This document shows positions 7,597 through 13,777 of a DNA stretch of 14,864 nt, in pieces. The notes below the pieces were generated by a model, which was not told the origin of the DNA, ran no database searches, and saw nothing but the letters and a program-made list of their open reading frames with translations. A program made the translations under genes and the position numbers. Position 1 is the first letter of the stretch; each line of letters starts with the position of its first letter. This DNA comes from JALOAR01 sp041649615 (GTDB taxonomy: Bacteria; Patescibacteriota; Minisyncoccia; UBA6257; Colwellbacteraceae), in the NCBI GenBank assembly GCA_041649615.1, contig JBAZMT010000020.1:1-14864 (forward strand), in the 5' to 3' direction.

Positions 7597-8544
7597 ATGG
7601 CGAAACTTTCAGAAAACGTTCCTCTTTCGGATTACACGACTTATAAGATTGGCGGGCCGGCAAGATATTTTGCCGAAGCGAAAAAAGAAACGGACATCGC
7701 CGAAATTTTAAACGAATTTGAGTCGCGCGTTCCCAATGGAAAAGTTTTTATTTTAGGAGGAGGAGCAAACGTTCTTTTTGCAGATGACGGATATGACGGA
7801 TTGGTGCTAAAGATATCGCTTTCCGAAATGGAATTGACCGAAAATGGAATTAGAGCCGGAGCGGGAACGAGTCTTAAAGACGTCGTTCAATTTGCTTTAG
7901 AGAATAATTTGTCGGGGATGGAATTTATTGCGGGGTGCCCTGGAAGCTTTGGCGGGGCGATAAGAGGGAACGCGGGCGCGTTTGGCGGAGAAATGAAAGA
8001 CTGCATAACTTCCGTAAGAAGTATCATCATAAATGCTCCGAAAAAAATAATTGAAAGAAAAAACGAAGGAAACATGTTCGGGTATCGGACAAGTATTTTT
8101 AAAACTGACGCGAAAAATGAAATTATTTTGTCGGGGGAAGTGAGATTAGTTTTAGAGAACGCGAACAGTATCAAAGAAAGGATGGAAAGTAATCTGAATT
8201 ACAGGAAAGAAAAACATCCCATGGAGTGGCCGAGCGCCGGGAGTACGTTTAAGAACATTTCAGTGCAAGAACTGAGCGAAGAACAGAAGAGAAAGTGGAA
8301 AGATAAGATCAAAACCGATCCGATACCGGTTTTGCCGGCCGCGGTTTTGATTTCCGAGGCTGGATTGATCGGAAAAGCCATTGGCGGGGCGAAAATTTCC
8401 GAAAAACATCCTAATTTTTTCATTAATGCCGGCAATGCAACCGCAAAAGACGTAAAGGAACTCATCGTGTTCGTGAAAAAAACGGTGAAAGAAAAATTTA
8501 AAATAAATTTGAAAGAAGAAATACAAATAGTAAACTCTAATTAA
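7597..8544 (+). CDS. murB: UDP-N-acetylmuramate dehydrogenase (UDP-N-acetylenolpyruvoylglucosamine reductase)
   Basis: FAD-dependent cytoplasmic enzyme that reduces UDP-GlcNAc-enolpyruvate with NADPH to UDP-MurNAc, the second committed step of peptidoglycan synthesis. The 315-residue protein begins SDYTTYKIGGPARYF, has the FAD-binding stretch ILGGGANVLFADDGYDG and the EFIAGCPGSFGGAIRGNAGAFG segment, then FGYRTSIF (substrate/active-site Arg). SAGSTFKN provides the catalytic Ser that protonates the flavin reaction, and NLKEEIQIV supplies the C-terminal Glu. Key residues are all present. The ATG at 7597 has no SD; a -10-like TAAGAT (7584-7589) ends 7 bases before it, with a poor -35. No terminator is visible behind it. 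Confidence 0.96.
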   Translation: MAKLSENVPLSDYTTYKIGGPARYFAEAKKETDIAEILNEFESRVPNGKVFILGGGANVLFADDGYDGLVLKISLSEMELTENGIRAGAGTSLKDVVQFALENNLSGMEFIAGCPGSFGGAIRGNAGAFGGEMKDCITSVRSIIINAPKKIIERKNEGNMFGYRTSIFKTDAKNEIILSGEVRLVLENANSIKERMESNLNYRKEKHPMEWPSAGSTFKNISVQELSEEQKRKWKDKIKTDPIPVLPAAVLISEAGLIGKAIGGAKISEKHPNFFINAGNATAKDVKELIVFVKKTVKEKFKINLKEEIQIVNSN

Positions 8545-8580
8545 CGCAAAACGTAAGCACGTAAGATAAAAAAATAATAA

Positions 8581-8608
8581 TTAGAAATTAAAAATTGAAA
8601 ATTAATCG
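8581..8608. repeat. A/T-rich heptad repeat
   Basis: Successive 7-base units TTAGAAA, TTAAAAA and TTGAAAA, and a decayed TTAATCG. This is a short tandem of the type TTRRAAA in the gap behind murB. A similar fragment (AATTAGGAATTGATAAAAA) lies before the ASCH gene near 11806-11824. Confidence 0.5.
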
Positions 8609-8618
8609 GCATAAATAG

Positions 8619-8627
8619 TTATCCACA
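8619..8627 (+). promoter_or_regulatory. perfect DnaA box upstream of the H1-like gene
   Basis: TTATCCACA matches the consensus DnaA box exactly. It stands alone in a strongly AT-rich gap, 23 bases before the -10 box TAGAAT (8651-8656). It therefore covers roughly positions -44 to -36 of the predicted transcript, where bound DnaA could activate or block RNA polymerase. Function is inferred. Confidence 0.55.
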
Positions 8628-8650
8628 TATAAATAAAAAAATTTTTGTTC

Positions 8651-8704
8651 TAGAATTAAGTCAGAGGTTAATGAAAATGTTTGGTCGAATATTTTCATTA
8701 GCTT
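8651..8704 (+). promoter_or_regulatory. -10 box and 5'-terminal mRNA hairpin of the H1-like gene
   Basis: A TAGAAT -10 box (8651-8656) predicts a transcription start near 8663. Directly there, 8665-8678 pairs with 8691-8704: a perfect 10-bp core TAATGAAAAT / ATTTTCATTA, extended by four more pairs including two G-U, with a 12-base loop. The hairpin would form the very 5' end of the mRNA, followed by an unstructured A-rich leader to the ATG at 8723. No -35 is recognisable. Confidence 0.5.
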
Positions 8705-8722
8705 AAAATAAAAAATAAAAAC

Positions 8723-8830
8723 ATGGCTGCAAAGAGAAGGAAAGCGGCAAAGAAGACCGCTAAGAAAACCGCCAAGAGGAAGACCACGAAAAAGACCAGC
8801 AAGAGGAAATCCTCTAAGAGAAGAAAGTAA
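8723..8830 (+). CDS. histone H1-like lysine/arginine-rich nucleoid protein
   Basis: A 35-residue protein of low complexity made almost only of Lys, Arg, Ala, Thr and Ser (starts MAAKRRKAAKKTAKK, ends KSSKRRK). It resembles the C-terminal DNA-binding tail of eukaryotic histone H1 and bacterial Hc1-type proteins, and should bind DNA or RNA through charge. There is no SD. It has its own -10, leader hairpin and terminator, so it is a single-gene unit. Codons are chiefly AAG, AGG and ACC, as in a highly expressed gene. Binding of nucleic acid is inferred from composition only. Confidence 0.82.
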   Translation: MAAKRRKAAKKTAKKTAKRKTTKKTSKRKSSKRRK

Positions 8831-8838
8831 TTTCTCGC

Positions 8839-8865
8839 AAAACCGCGCTTAGCGCGGTTTTTGTT
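8839..8865 (+). terminator. intrinsic terminator behind the H1-like gene
   Basis: Perfect 10-bp stem AAAACCGCGC (8839-8848) / GCGCGGTTTT (8852-8861) with loop TTA, running into TTTTTGTTT. It begins 8 bases after the stop codon. Its T-tail supplies the likely -35 of the hpf promoter. Confidence 0.9.
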
Positions 8866-8890
8866 TCGCAAAGCACGGAAAAGCTATAAT
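8861..8890 (+). promoter_or_regulatory. hpf promoter, predicted leaderless
   Basis: -35 TTGTTT (8861-8866), an 18-base spacer and a perfect TATAAT (8885-8890), ending 6 bases before the ATG at 8897. The transcript should start at or next to the A of ATG; no SD could fit. Confidence 0.65.
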
Positions 8891-8896
8891 AGATTT

Positions 8897-9211
8897 ATGA
8901 AGATAAACATCATTACCAAGAACTTTGAGTTAACACCTGCCATAAGGGAGTATATAGAAGGAAAAATGGATTATTTGGACAGATTCGTTGAAAAATGGGC
9001 GATGACGGGAGGAGTGGAACTGGATTTTGACGCGGGGAGAACCACGAATCATCACAATAAAGGCCAGGTTTATTACGCCGAGGCGAATCTGAAGATCCCC
9101 GGAAAATTAATAAGAGTGCGCAAGGAAAATGAGGATTTACACGCCGCGATTGACGCCGTAAAAGAAATTCTCGCGCAAGAAATAAAGGAGTATAAGGAGA
9201 AGAATAAGTAA
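8897..9211 (+). CDS. hpf: ribosome hibernation promoting factor, short HPF/YfiA type
   Basis: A 104-residue protein that binds the 30S decoding region and shuts down translation in starved cells. It has the beta-alpha-beta-beta-beta-alpha pattern of the family: MKINIITKNFELTPAIREYI at the start, the KMDYLDRF helix end, strands VELDFDAG and VYYAEANLKIPG, and the closing helix with EDLHAAIDAVKEILAQEIKEY. There is no long-form dimerisation domain. I chose the ATG at 8897; a longer frame from a TTG at 8861 would begin inside the terminator T-tract and upstream of the promoter -10. Confidence 0.93.
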   Translation: MKINIITKNFELTPAIREYIEGKMDYLDRFVEKWAMTGGVELDFDAGRTTNHHNKGQVYYAEANLKIPGKLIRVRKENEDLHAAIDAVKEILAQEIKEYKEKNK

Positions 9212-9221
9212 ACGCGGCAAC

Positions 9222-9250
9222 TTGTAATCCTCATTTATTAAGAGGATAAT
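9222..9250 (+). promoter_or_regulatory. secA promoter
   Basis: -35 TTGTAA (9222-9227), a 17-base spacer and -10 GATAAT (9245-9250), which ends 8 bases before the ATG at 9259. The leader would be 0-2 bases. An AGAGG overlaps the -10 but is 14 bases from the ATG and would not be transcribed. Confidence 0.55.
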
Positions 9251-9258
9251 CACACCCG

Positions 9259-11775
9259 ATGTTATTTAATCTTTTTTCGCGTTCTAACGGCCCAAAAGAC
9301 AAGGTTTTACTTCAAAAAGTAAACGACTTTGAAGAACAGATCAGGGTTTTAAACGACGAGGCGATGAGAGAGAAAAGCCAGGAGTTAAGAAAACGGGCGT
9401 CTTCGAGCGAGTCTCTTATCGAACTTTTGCCCGAAGCGTTCGCCCTTGTAAGAGAAACGGCAAAGAGAACTTTGGGGCAAAGGCATTTTGATACGCAAAT
9501 TTTAGGAGGAATCAACATTCATAAAGGAGCGATAGTTGAAATGATGACGGGAGAAGGAAAAACGCTTGCCGTTACGGCGCCGGCTTATTTAAATGCCTTA
9601 CCAGGGAAGGGCGTACATATTATAACGGTGAACGATTACCTAGCGACCAGAGACGCCGTTTGGATGGGACAGATTTATCAATTCTTGGGGCTTAGCACCG
9701 CGTGTCTTACTCACGAGAACGCTTTTATTTACGATCCGGATTTCAATTCAGATTTGGCCATTTCAAAAAAAGAGGAAGAAGCCGATAAAAGAAGAGACGA
9801 AACCGGATCGTTTCTGGTAGAACATAAATTCTTGCGTCCGATTCCGAGAGATCAGGCTTATTTAGCGGATATAACCTACGGAACGAACCATGAATTCGGA
9901 TTTGATTATTTGCGGGATAATTTAGCACCGAACAAAGAAGTACAAGTGCAGCGAGGCTATAACTTTGCCGTCATAGACGAGGTTGATTCAATTCTCATAG
10001 ATGAAGCGAGAACACCGCTTATCATTTCCGCACCGGATATCGCTTCAAGCGAATACTACAAAGTGATGTGGAGAGCCGTATCGGGACTCAACGTGAACGA
10101 AGATTATACGGTAGATGAAAAATTAAAGTCGGTTTCCATCCTTCCTTCGGGAATAGATAAGGTGGAAAAATCCGCCGGAGTTCCCGATCTGTACGGCGCG
10201 GAAAACATGAGACTCGCTCATTATTTGGACGAGTGTCTCAAAGCCAAGGCGTTGTTTTTGAGAGACAGAGATTACGTTGTCCAAAAAGGAGAAGTGATTA
10301 TCGTTGACCAATTTACGGGCAGGTTAATGCACGGAAGAAGGTATTCGGGCGGACTACACCAGGCGATAGAGGCAAAAGAAGGGGTAAAAGTACAGGATGA
10401 ATCAAAAACTTTCGCCCAAATAACCATTCAAAACTATTTCAGACTTTATGAAAAAATATCAGGAATGACAGGAACAGCCCAGACTTCCGCTGAGGAGTTC
10501 CATAAAGTCTATGGGGTAGAGACGGTAACGATTCCCACAAACAAGCCCATAGTGAGGAAAGACTTGTCTGATCTTATATATAAAACGGCGGACGCGAAAT
10601 TTAAGGCGGTTGCGGAAGACGCCAAGAAAAGGTCCGAAAAAGGACAACCGGTGCTTATCGGAACGGTCTCCATTGAAAAAAATGAATTGCTTGCGGGATA
10701 TTTGACTCAAGCGGGCGTGAAATATGAAATGTTAAACGCCAAAAATCACGAAAAAGAGGGTCAAGTGATAGCACAAGCCGGACGAAAGGGTGCCGTAACG
10801 CTTGCGACAAACATGGCGGGCAGAGGAGTGGACATCATTTTAGGAGGAAGCCCTTACGATGAAAAGTTGGCGAAGGAAGTAAAAGAATTTGGCGGATTGC
10901 ACGTTATAGGCACCGAACGACACGAGGCGAGAAGAATTGACAACCAGCTTCGCGGACGATCCGGCAGACAGGGAGATCCGGGTTCTTCTCAATTCTTTGT
11001 ATCGCTTGAAGACGATCTGATGCGCATATTCGGAGGAGAAAGAATACGCGCCATGATGCAAACTTTAAACATTCCCGAAGACATGCCGATTGAATCGGGG
11101 CTTGTTACAAAAGCTCTCGTTTCAGCGCAGAAAAAAGTGGAAGGACTCAATTTTGACGCGAGAAAACACTTGCTTGATTACGACGATGTCTTGAATAAGC
11201 AAAGAATATCGGTATATCACAAGCGGCAGCACATACTTCAGAGCACTTCGGATGAAATCAAGGAGTTAATCATGGGAGTAATCACGGAAAGAGGAAAAAC
11301 GGATTCATCCTCACAAAATCCCGGCGAGGTCAATTCTCCTCAAAGCGAAGCGAATCGGATCAAGGAGATGCTTGATAAAATTGAGAATTTGGAGGTATTT
11401 AAACGGCCGCTCCTCGCCGTTTTGGACATGCTTTGGATGAATCACTTGGAAGATTTGGAATCTTTGCGGGAATCGGTTCGGATAAGAGCGTATGGGCAGC
11501 ACGATCCACTCGTGGAGTATCGCAGGGAAAGCCACATTCTTTACAGAAGAATGCTAGAAACTTTTGATACTTGGGTATATGAGAATATTTCTAAAATCAG
11601 AATTGTTTCCAAAGAAGAAGCGGAACTTCAAAGAAAGCCGATGGGACAAGTAGCGGCCGAGTTGAACATGAGACCGGAAGAACTCGCTAAAGTAGGAAGA
11701 AACGATCCGTGTCCTTGCGGAGCGAAAAAAGAAGACGGAACGCCAGTAAAGTTTAAACATTGCCATGGGAAATAG
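9259..11775 (+). CDS. secA: preprotein translocase ATPase SecA
   Basis: Motor ATPase that drives unfolded proteins through SecYEG. The 838 residues are complete. Walker A MMTGEGKT is at 95-102, the preceding GGINIHKGAIVEM matches the family, and the Walker B/DEVD box VIDEVDSILIDEARTP is at 238-253. Later motifs are GMTGTAQTSAEEF, ATNMAGRGVDIILGG, GTERHEARRIDNQLRGRSGRQGD (quoted in part) and SLEDDLMRIFGG. The helical scaffold and wing follow. The C-terminus is a SEC-C zinc site with CPC and HCH (RNDPCPCGAKK ... FKHCHGK), which binds SecB or ribosomes in other bacteria. About 30 extra residues rich in Lys, Glu and Asp sit near 155-195 before the conserved DITYGTN strand. The next gene follows after 54 bases without a visible terminator. 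Confidence 0.98.
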   Translation: MLFNLFSRSNGPKDKVLLQKVNDFEEQIRVLNDEAMREKSQELRKRASSSESLIELLPEAFALVRETAKRTLGQRHFDTQILGGINIHKGAIVEMMTGEGKTLAVTAPAYLNALPGKGVHIITVNDYLATRDAVWMGQIYQFLGLSTACLTHENAFIYDPDFNSDLAISKKEEEADKRRDETGSFLVEHKFLRPIPRDQAYLADITYGTNHEFGFDYLRDNLAPNKEVQVQRGYNFAVIDEVDSILIDEARTPLIISAPDIASSEYYKVMWRAVSGLNVNEDYTVDEKLKSVSILPSGIDKVEKSAGVPDLYGAENMRLAHYLDECLKAKALFLRDRDYVVQKGEVIIVDQFTGRLMHGRRYSGGLHQAIEAKEGVKVQDESKTFAQITIQNYFRLYEKISGMTGTAQTSAEEFHKVYGVETVTIPTNKPIVRKDLSDLIYKTADAKFKAVAEDAKKRSEKGQPVLIGTVSIEKNELLAGYLTQAGVKYEMLNAKNHEKEGQVIAQAGRKGAVTLATNMAGRGVDIILGGSPYDEKLAKEVKEFGGLHVIGTERHEARRIDNQLRGRSGRQGDPGSSQFFVSLEDDLMRIFGGERIRAMMQTLNIPEDMPIESGLVTKALVSAQKKVEGLNFDARKHLLDYDDVLNKQRISVYHKRQHILQSTSDEIKELIMGVITERGKTDSSSQNPGEVNSPQSEANRIKEMLDKIENLEVFKRPLLAVLDMLWMNHLEDLESLRESVRIRAYGQHDPLVEYRRESHILYRRMLETFDTWVYENISKIRIVSKEEAELQRKPMGQVAAELNMRPEELAKVGRNDPCPCGAKKEDGTPVKFKHCHGK

Positions 11776-11829
11776 TTTTTCGTACGGTAAATTGAGCGCA
11801 GTGAGAATTAGGAATTGATAAAAAGGAGT

Positions 11830-12261
11830 ATGGAACACGTGGCGATAATGCGAAAATCCTGGGGACTAACCCGGAAAATCCTGAACGGAGAAAAGAGAAT
11901 AGAATCGCGTTGGTATTCAGTCAAATATAAACCGTGGAACGGCATTAAGGAAAACGAAACGGTTTATTTCAAGGATTCCGGCGAAGCGGTGAAACTCAAG
12001 GCAGAAGTCGGAAGAGTAATCCAATTTGCCGGTCTGACTCCCGGAAAAGTAAGGGAAATTTTAAACAAATATGGTACGGACGACGGCATAGAGAAAGAAA
12101 AGTTTCCCGAATTTTTCCGAACGTTTAGGAATAAGAAATATTGCGTTCTGATTTTTCTCAAAAATCCGCAGGAAATCGAACCGTTTGAAATAAACAAAGA
12201 CGGATTTGGGGCTATGTCTTCATGGATTACGGTTCACGACGTATCGGAAATAAGAAAATAA
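11830..12261 (+). CDS. ASCH-domain RNA-binding-like protein
   Basis: A 143-residue single-domain protein. The exact ASCH motif GxKxxExR is present as GEKRIESR (20-27), followed by WYSVKYKPW, a strand ETVYFKDSGEAVKLKAEV, and a helix TPGKVREILNKYG. ASCH domains are beta-barrel PUA relatives and are thought to bind RNA or modified bases; the ligand here is unknown. The ATG at 11830 keeps the first beta-strand HVAIM. An AGGAG ends only 1 base before it, too close to serve this ATG well and better placed for the GTG at 11839, so the true start could be a few residues later. Confidence 0.8.
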   Translation: MEHVAIMRKSWGLTRKILNGEKRIESRWYSVKYKPWNGIKENETVYFKDSGEAVKLKAEVGRVIQFAGLTPGKVREILNKYGTDDGIEKEKFPEFFRTFRNKKYCVLIFLKNPQEIEPFEINKDGFGAMSSWITVHDVSEIRK

Positions 12262-12272
12262 TCCGTTCATTC

Positions 12273-12488
12273 GTGCAACCAAAACCAGAACCAGTTTCGG
12301 CGGCATCCGATAAGAGAATTCGCTCCAGGCAAAAGCAAGCAGTATCTCCTCAACGCAACACGCTTCCGGAAATCGTAATCTCCGAAACTCCGGTTGCCAT
12401 CGTTGAAACGATAGAGTTCGGCGACGACAATTCTTATCAGTCTATACTCCGGTGCATTGTAGCGCATAAAAAAGGAACTTGCCCTTGA
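12273..12488 (+). CDS. possible small protein or gene remnant
   Basis: The 312 bases between the ASCH gene and 12574 are not empty in composition. A frame from a GTG at 12273 to the TGA at 12488 gives 71 residues: a Pro/Gln/Arg-rich N-terminus (VQPKPEPVSAASDKRIR), then LPEIVISETPVAIVETIEF and a basic C-terminus with two Cys. Codon choice looks coding-like, but no SD or promoter is visible and I recognise no family. It may be a real small gene or the 3' remnant of a lost one. The stop lies inside the -35 of the next promoter. Confidence 0.25.
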   Translation: MQPKPEPVSAASDKRIRSRQKQAVSPQRNTLPEIVISETPVAIVETIEFGDDNSYQSILRCIVAHKKGTCP

Positions 12489-12513
12489 CAAAATCTAATA
12501 ATTCTGATGCAAT
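12485..12513 (+). promoter_or_regulatory. promoter of the first 298-codon gene
   Basis: Consensus -35 TTGACA (12485-12490), a 17-base spacer and -10 TGCAAT (12508-12513) preceded by TGA, giving an extended -10 TGn. The start site is expected near 12520, leaving a leader of about 54 bases with AGAAGGA (12562-12568) 5 bases before the ATG. Confidence 0.6.
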
Positions 12514-12573
12514 TCGGTACTGGAATCAGTCCATTGAAAATTGTTTCAAGTAATTGAAGAAAGAAGGAAAGCG

Positions 12574-13470
12574 ATGTCAACGACGTTCGTTATCAGTCGA
12601 GACTCGGAAGGTCTCAAGGCAGTCGATCTTTTCAAGACCGCATACGACGAATCCGAACTCGACAACAATCGCGCGCAGCGTCTTATCGAACGCAGCGGTA
12701 AACTGCGGGACGGGATTCTGAAGCTCATTGCCGAGCTTACCCAGTCCGACCGTTTCGCCGACGAAGAAGTCCATTCCGACTACGGGTATCCCGAAAAATA
12801 CAAGGGGCCCAGGCCTATCGACGAGCAAATCAAGACGATTGCCGAAATCTTCGGCCTTGATCCGACGGGAGCACTCGAATACGTGAAGGACTTGCCACAG
12901 CTTCCCAAGAGCGCCGAAGGATGGTTCGCGATTCCGACGGCTGCCGCCATTGCCGCAAAGCACTTCCCGGAAGTGACCGACCCCGCCGAGGCATACTGCA
13001 GGGCCTTAGGGCTCGTGCACGCGAAAATCGCGGAGTCGCGCTCGTTCTACAACTATCGTGACGGTGAGCTCACGCCGGAGCGACTGAAGGTTTTCGCCAA
13101 TACGGCGCAGGCGCAAGACATCATCGCAGAAAAGCAGCCGGGCGAGATTCTCATAATCGCTGCCCAGTTGGGACTTCAACACCGCGGCCGCTCAGTCCGC
13201 CGCGCCCGCGAAATTTTCGCGGCGAACGAATTCGGGCTCACGAGCCTCGCGGTCGGTTCCATCATACTGGTTCATCCCGAACGGCTTGTTCGTTTCGATG
13301 AACTCGACATGGATTGCCCGGGCGACGAATTCGATGTTCCCGACGATTCTGTCCATTTCTCGCTCGCGCCCATCTTCAACTTCAATGATGGCCAGGTTGA
13401 GTTCATTACGTTCTGCTCCGGGAGCGTGGGCGCGGGCTGCGGTTCCGCGTCGGGCTTCTTGCCGCAGTAG
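12574..13470 (+). CDS. unknown protein, first member of a tandem 298-residue family
   Basis: I do not recognise a named family. The 298-residue protein has no signal peptide or membrane segment and should be cytoplasmic. From start to end it shows a charged helical N-terminus; YGYP (70-73) leading to EQIKTIAEIFGLD (84-96); LPKSAEGWF (110-118); a helical region with PGEILIIAAQLG (189-200); RGRSVRRARE (204-213); NEFGL (218-222); a hydrophobic strand to HPERL (234-238); DCPGDEF (247-253); and a Gly/Ser-rich end, GSASGFLPQ. Most of these blocks recur in order in the gene at 13778. The ATG at 12574 follows an SD (AGAAGGA); a TTG 33 bases upstream is rejected. Base use is richer in G+C and in C-ending codons than the core genes. 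It is bounded by its own promoter and terminator. Confidence 0.85.
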   Translation: MSTTFVISRDSEGLKAVDLFKTAYDESELDNNRAQRLIERSGKLRDGILKLIAELTQSDRFADEEVHSDYGYPEKYKGPRPIDEQIKTIAEIFGLDPTGALEYVKDLPQLPKSAEGWFAIPTAAAIAAKHFPEVTDPAEAYCRALGLVHAKIAESRSFYNYRDGELTPERLKVFANTAQAQDIIAEKQPGEILIIAAQLGLQHRGRSVRRAREIFAANEFGLTSLAVGSIILVHPERLVRFDELDMDCPGDEFDVPDDSVHFSLAPIFNFNDGQVEFITFCSGSVGAGCGSASGFLPQ

Positions 13471-13527
13471 TTGCTTGAAATCTTCTTGTTCTTGCGACTT
13501 TTGAATCCTTGATTCTTGAGTCTACCT

Positions 13528-13571
13528 AAAATGGGGTTATTTGCCACGTTGCGAATAATCCCATTTTTTTT
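13528..13571 (+). terminator. intrinsic terminator of the first 298-codon gene
   Basis: A 14-bp stem (13528-13541 with 13554-13567; one G-U pair), a 12-base loop and an 8-T run (13564-13571). The gene's stop is 57 bases upstream. Confidence 0.85.
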
Positions 13572-13583
13572 AAAAAAAGTGCA

Positions 13584-13654
13584 TATAATGCAACCCGTAT
13601 TTCCCGTATTCATCAATCCTGTCTACGAACAGGTTGACCAGAGAATACTTTTTT
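13584..13654 (+). ncRNA. possible short transcript between the two 298-codon genes
   Basis: In the 307-base gap a TATAAT box (13584-13589) lies just past the terminator. A small hairpin CCTGT (13618-13622) / ACAGG (13629-13633), extended by CAA/TTG, is followed about 13 bases later by six T (13649-13654). No -35 is found at the right distance. A 60-base RNA is possible, but this could be chance. Confidence 0.2.
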
Positions 13655-13707
13655 AATAGAGCCAGCCTATAGGAATTTGGATTAATAGCACTTATTTTGG
13701 ACTAAAT

Positions 13708-13736
13708 TTGACAGAGTGTTTAGAGATCGGTATAGA
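13708..13736 (+). promoter_or_regulatory. promoter of the second 298-codon gene
   Basis: Consensus -35 TTGACA (13708-13713), a 17-base spacer and -10 TATAGA (13731-13736). The transcript should begin near 13743. The leader carries a strong SD, AAGGAGG, about 8-10 bases before the ATG at 13778. Confidence 0.65.
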
Positions 13737-13777
13737 CAGATTAAGGTTCTTAAAATTTTAAAAAGGAGGATGACGCT

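Noticed and set aside
8619..8627. DnaA box as part of a replication origin
   Set aside because: Only one box, no cluster, and neither dnaA nor dnaN is next to it; a regulatory site is the simpler reading.
12267..12491. Minus-strand frame of 74 codons between the ASCH gene and the first 298-codon gene
   Set aside because: No SD or promoter, and no family resemblance; the plus-strand frame there is slightly more protein-like, though also weak.
12577..12963. Minus-strand frame of 128 codons inside the first 298-codon gene
   Set aside because: The plus-strand frame has promoter, SD, terminator and a paralog; the minus frame has none of these.
13272..13616. Minus-strand frame of 114 codons over the end of the first 298-codon gene
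   Set aside because: It crosses the intrinsic terminator and the plus-strand frame is supported by homology to the gene at 13778.
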